Source of the DNA: Rehmannia glutinosa
Taxonomy: Eukaryota > Streptophyta > Magnoliopsida > Lamiales > Orobanchaceae
DNA length: 64,000 nt
NCBI GenBank assembly: GCA_016081115.2
Contig: CM071935.1
Span: forward strand, 49,644,180-49,708,179
Reading direction: 5' to 3'
The notes beneath the pieces are model-generated. The model worked only from the letters and a program-made list of their open reading frames with translations, had not been told where the DNA came from and did no database searches. Of this stretch, positions 61,389 to 64,000 are shown piece by piece (the first letter of the stretch is position 1; every line of letters begins with the position of its first letter). The translations under genes were made by a program, and so were the position numbers.

Positions 61389-61456
61389 GGGCAGGAAAAT
61401 TTCAATATATTATTTCTAGCGACTTCTAGAAATAATATATTGAAATTTTCCCGCCC
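61389..61456. repeat. Near-perfect hairpin next to the Mutator element
   Basis: Arms 61389-61419 and 61426-61456 (31 bases each) are complementary except at one position and enclose a 6-base loop CGACTT. The left arm starts GGGCAGGAAAATTTCAATAT. It could be a tiny foldback element or the remains of a palindromic transposon terminus. Confidence 0.95.
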
Positions 61457-63297
61457 TTTTGCAGTTACTATAATAAGTAATAAAAATATGTGTAAAAATA
61501 AGAATTGATAAATATTTAGTATTTGTTTATTTTTGTTGTCAGCTTTCTTTAATTAATCACATTTTAATATGCTATAAAAACTTAAATTATGTGAAATTAG
61601 CTTTTCAAATTTGTGTGTGTACTGCATTAAAATTATTATATTTATCTTTTTTTTTAAAGAATTTAATAACTTTTTTGTTTTTGATCCATTTTTTACATAT
61701 AATATATCAAATTAATCATTATTTCCTGATCTCCAGTTTGACACCCAAATTGCATATACAAATAACAAAAAAAAATAAATAAAAATATAATAAATATTTA
61801 ATCACTATTTTGTAATTTTTAATGGGCTTTAAAAACTATGTATCCGGGCTATTGGACATCAATTTCTATACTCATGTATTTTTTTTATTTGTGATATATG
61901 TATATTTGTTATTTGGCCTTAGCTCCTTTCTTATAGAATTATATTTAAATTAATTAAATTCAATTAGAAAATACTTATTTTATGAAAAAACAAATCTCAA
62001 AATATGCATCGAAATTTTATATCACATATATCCATACATGGCTTGATAACATTACATACATTTATGTAACAAAAAAATAAGATTTATTTAAAATAAAATT
62101 ATACTCATAATAGTATTTTAAATATAAAAAGTTATTTTATATATATTAACGTACTTTTCATGTTAATAGAATTTATTTTTTTATATTTATCAATTTATTT
62201 TGATATTCAACTTTCAAAATAGTACATTTGGAGTTAGATATAAATTTGTCTATTTGATAATTTTTTGATATATTTGTATATATAAAAAATAGTTTCTGTA
62301 TTTTTAAAATGTTTTTTTTCCTCAAAATTGTGTTGCTAAATATAAAGAATGAGTTTTATTTGATTCCTTTAATAATTTTGATTTTAATTCAGCTTCCTAA
62401 ACCCCAAAAGATATTGAAATTTAAAATGACTTAATTGTTGGTAATTTATTAAATATTCAGCAATTGGTGTAGTAAAAATAATTCAAAATTGAGCAGTTAA
62501 AACGGTTTTTAAACTTTTACTTTCTTATAGATAAATATGTTCTATAAATAGATACAATTCATATTCACACAACCAAATATTCGTATTTAAAGAGATTTTT
62601 TTTATAGTTTATAATAATTTAATTTTTTATTGTTCAATCGTATGATTTATAATCTAATTAGTTATCTTATTTAATTATTTTTTGAAATTATAAATCTTTT
62701 GGAATCACTGATTTTTTTAACAACATAGATAACATTAATCCATCATTTGTAAAAGAAAGAATATGAACAAGTAAAAATGTAGAGGTTCTTAGGTTTAATT
62801 TTTAGAATTAATAATAAGAAATTATAAATAGAATTAATATTAATAGTAGATAAATACACTATAACTATTCGGGGAATGGAGATGAGAACGGAGAATCCCC
62901 GTTTTATTTAATCAGAATCCGAAGGAAGATGGGGATATAAATATCATCCATGTTCCATTACCGATTCTAGAGAAGTGATGAATCTCCATCCTCGCTCCCA
63001 TTCCCAGATTAACCTGAGATTCTCTGTCTCATTCTATTTAGTTACCAACGCGGATGATATAGTTCCTCGCGGGAATATTTTCATCCCTAAAAGCAGGAGA
63101 TAGAATTATTAGAAAAACGTACATATAATAGTACAAAATAGAGATATACATCGGGTAAAAGACTAGTCATTAATTGAATCACACTGATAATTAAGTGAAT
63201 TATAGCTTTTCATATATATTTTATATTTAATTTAGGAACCAAATATTTTCTAGATTCCCAAATTCATCTATAGAAAAGATTATGAATTATTAATAGC

Positions 63298-63329
<32 letters not shown>

Positions 63330-63330
63330 A
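61457..63330. other. Very AT-rich intergenic DNA
   Basis: No ORF of interest and no recognised RNA gene. A less AT-rich block at about 62870-63090 contains an imperfect inverted pair (GGGGAATGGAGATGAGAACG and, inverted, GGGAATGGGAGCGAGGATGG). A TA-rich run lies at about 63300-63330. Confidence 0.6.
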
Positions 63331-64000
63331 GATTGGTTCAAATGAGACCAATCCCCTTAGATGAGACCGTAGGGACACTTCTGACCTGTTGGTTTAATTT
63401 TTTGGATGATTTGGATTGTTTCAGTATTTTAGGTAATTTTTTCTTTTTTAATCAAATTAAGGGTGTATTGGTAATCGTCTAAAAGGACATATTATAATCG
63501 TTTGACTTTTTGTAACCGCATTTGATGGGATGCAATTGTAACTGCCTTATTTAATGGCGTGATTTTGGGGGCAGTTTTTTTGTTTTTTCTAATATTAGTT
63601 TTTTCGGAATCCAGCATAGATAGTGTTATTTTGCCACTTAAATACCTATTAGATAAAGCATAATTAGTTGTTTTTTGTTGCATTGTTTTTATGACAATTA
63701 TTACATAACTGGGTATAATATACTGCATATTTAATTTTTACATACTGCATATAACTTATAGACAATGCATAGTTAGTTGATTTTTGCTGCATAGTTTATG
63801 ACATTTTGCATAATTGGGTATAATGTACTGCATATTTTTTTTTGTACATTGCATAGATAGCTTCTAACAATGCATAGTTACTTACACGATTATGCATATT
63901 TTCTCATATATGTATATTTACTATACACATGTTGCATATTTTTTATATATTTATTGCATATGTAGGCCCTTTTATTATGTGAAGTTGATTTCTGTGTTTT
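63331..64000. other. Probable end of another transposon, running out of the window
   Basis: After a TA run, GATTGGTTCAAATGAGACCA and CCTTAGATGAGACCG resemble the termini at 44805 and 51687. From about 63650 to the window end the word TGCATA recurs about ten times. No coding frame recognised; 63492-63728 on minus is low-complexity. Class uncertain (Mutator-like or other). Confidence 0.4.

Noticed and set aside
60960..61405. Minus-strand frames near the right end of the Mutator element
   Set aside because: Low-complexity Ser/Phe-rich translations without a domain or a link to the protease exons.
1..64000. tRNA, rRNA or other RNA genes and CRISPR arrays
   Set aside because: I saw no cloverleaf-like A/B-box arrangement, rRNA sequence or regularly spaced repeats; the tRNA-like words are primer-binding sites only. 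A tRNAscan-SE run would settle short tRNA remnants.

Overview
The window is repeat-rich nuclear DNA of a flowering plant, probably a eudicot. I infer this from the families present: Ty1/copia elements primed by initiator-Met tRNA, a plant L1-like LINE with DUF4283 and zf-RVT domains, a DUF4371-type hAT element, and a Mutator element with a FAR1-type transposase. I recognise no host gene; nearly every supportable coding region belongs to a transposable element and nearly all are broken.

Layout. Positions 1-39871 are a nested stack of copia elements of Sirevirus/SIRE type (long coiled-coil gag, extra ORF after RNase H, AAAAAGGGGGAAAT polypurine tract). Element C (minus strand, 33234-39871) is cut inside its RNase H domain by element A (plus strand, from before position 1 to 33233). 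A is cut inside reverse transcriptase by element D (plus, about 5232-11015, a copia derivative with no pol) and by element B (minus, 11519-25221, flanked by the 5-bp duplication TACAT). C abuts a 5'-truncated LINE (39872-44534), which was probably its target.

Positions 44535-46563 are AT-rich sequence with a (CA)n(TA)n microsatellite. A hAT element (46572-51389) follows, with degenerate terminal inverted repeats and an 8-bp target duplication; its transposase is split by a solo LTR (47347-49504, duplication TTGGG). A large Mutator-like element (about 51687-61369) carries two convergent genes: a FAR1/MULE transposase on plus and a Ulp1-like (C48) cysteine protease on minus, the arrangement known as KI-MULE/Kaonashi. 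The last 2.6 kb is AT-rich, with a near-perfect hairpin at 61389-61456 and what looks like the end of another element from about 63331.

How the parts work together. In each retroelement the LTR supplies promoter and polyadenylation signals, gag and pol give particle, protease, integrase and RT/RNase H, and the very long extra ORF of A and B (about 4.6 kb) has no obvious membrane segment and is preceded by a promoter-like module of its own. In the Mutator element the transposase and protease genes have separate exon-intron structures and point toward each other.

Caution. About 10.9-13.2 kb reads as an interleaving of three templates that occur cleanly elsewhere (D LTR, copia RT, B LTR), and several patches differ from sister copies mainly at CAGCTG/CTG sites. 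Both look more like assembly or consensus error than biology.
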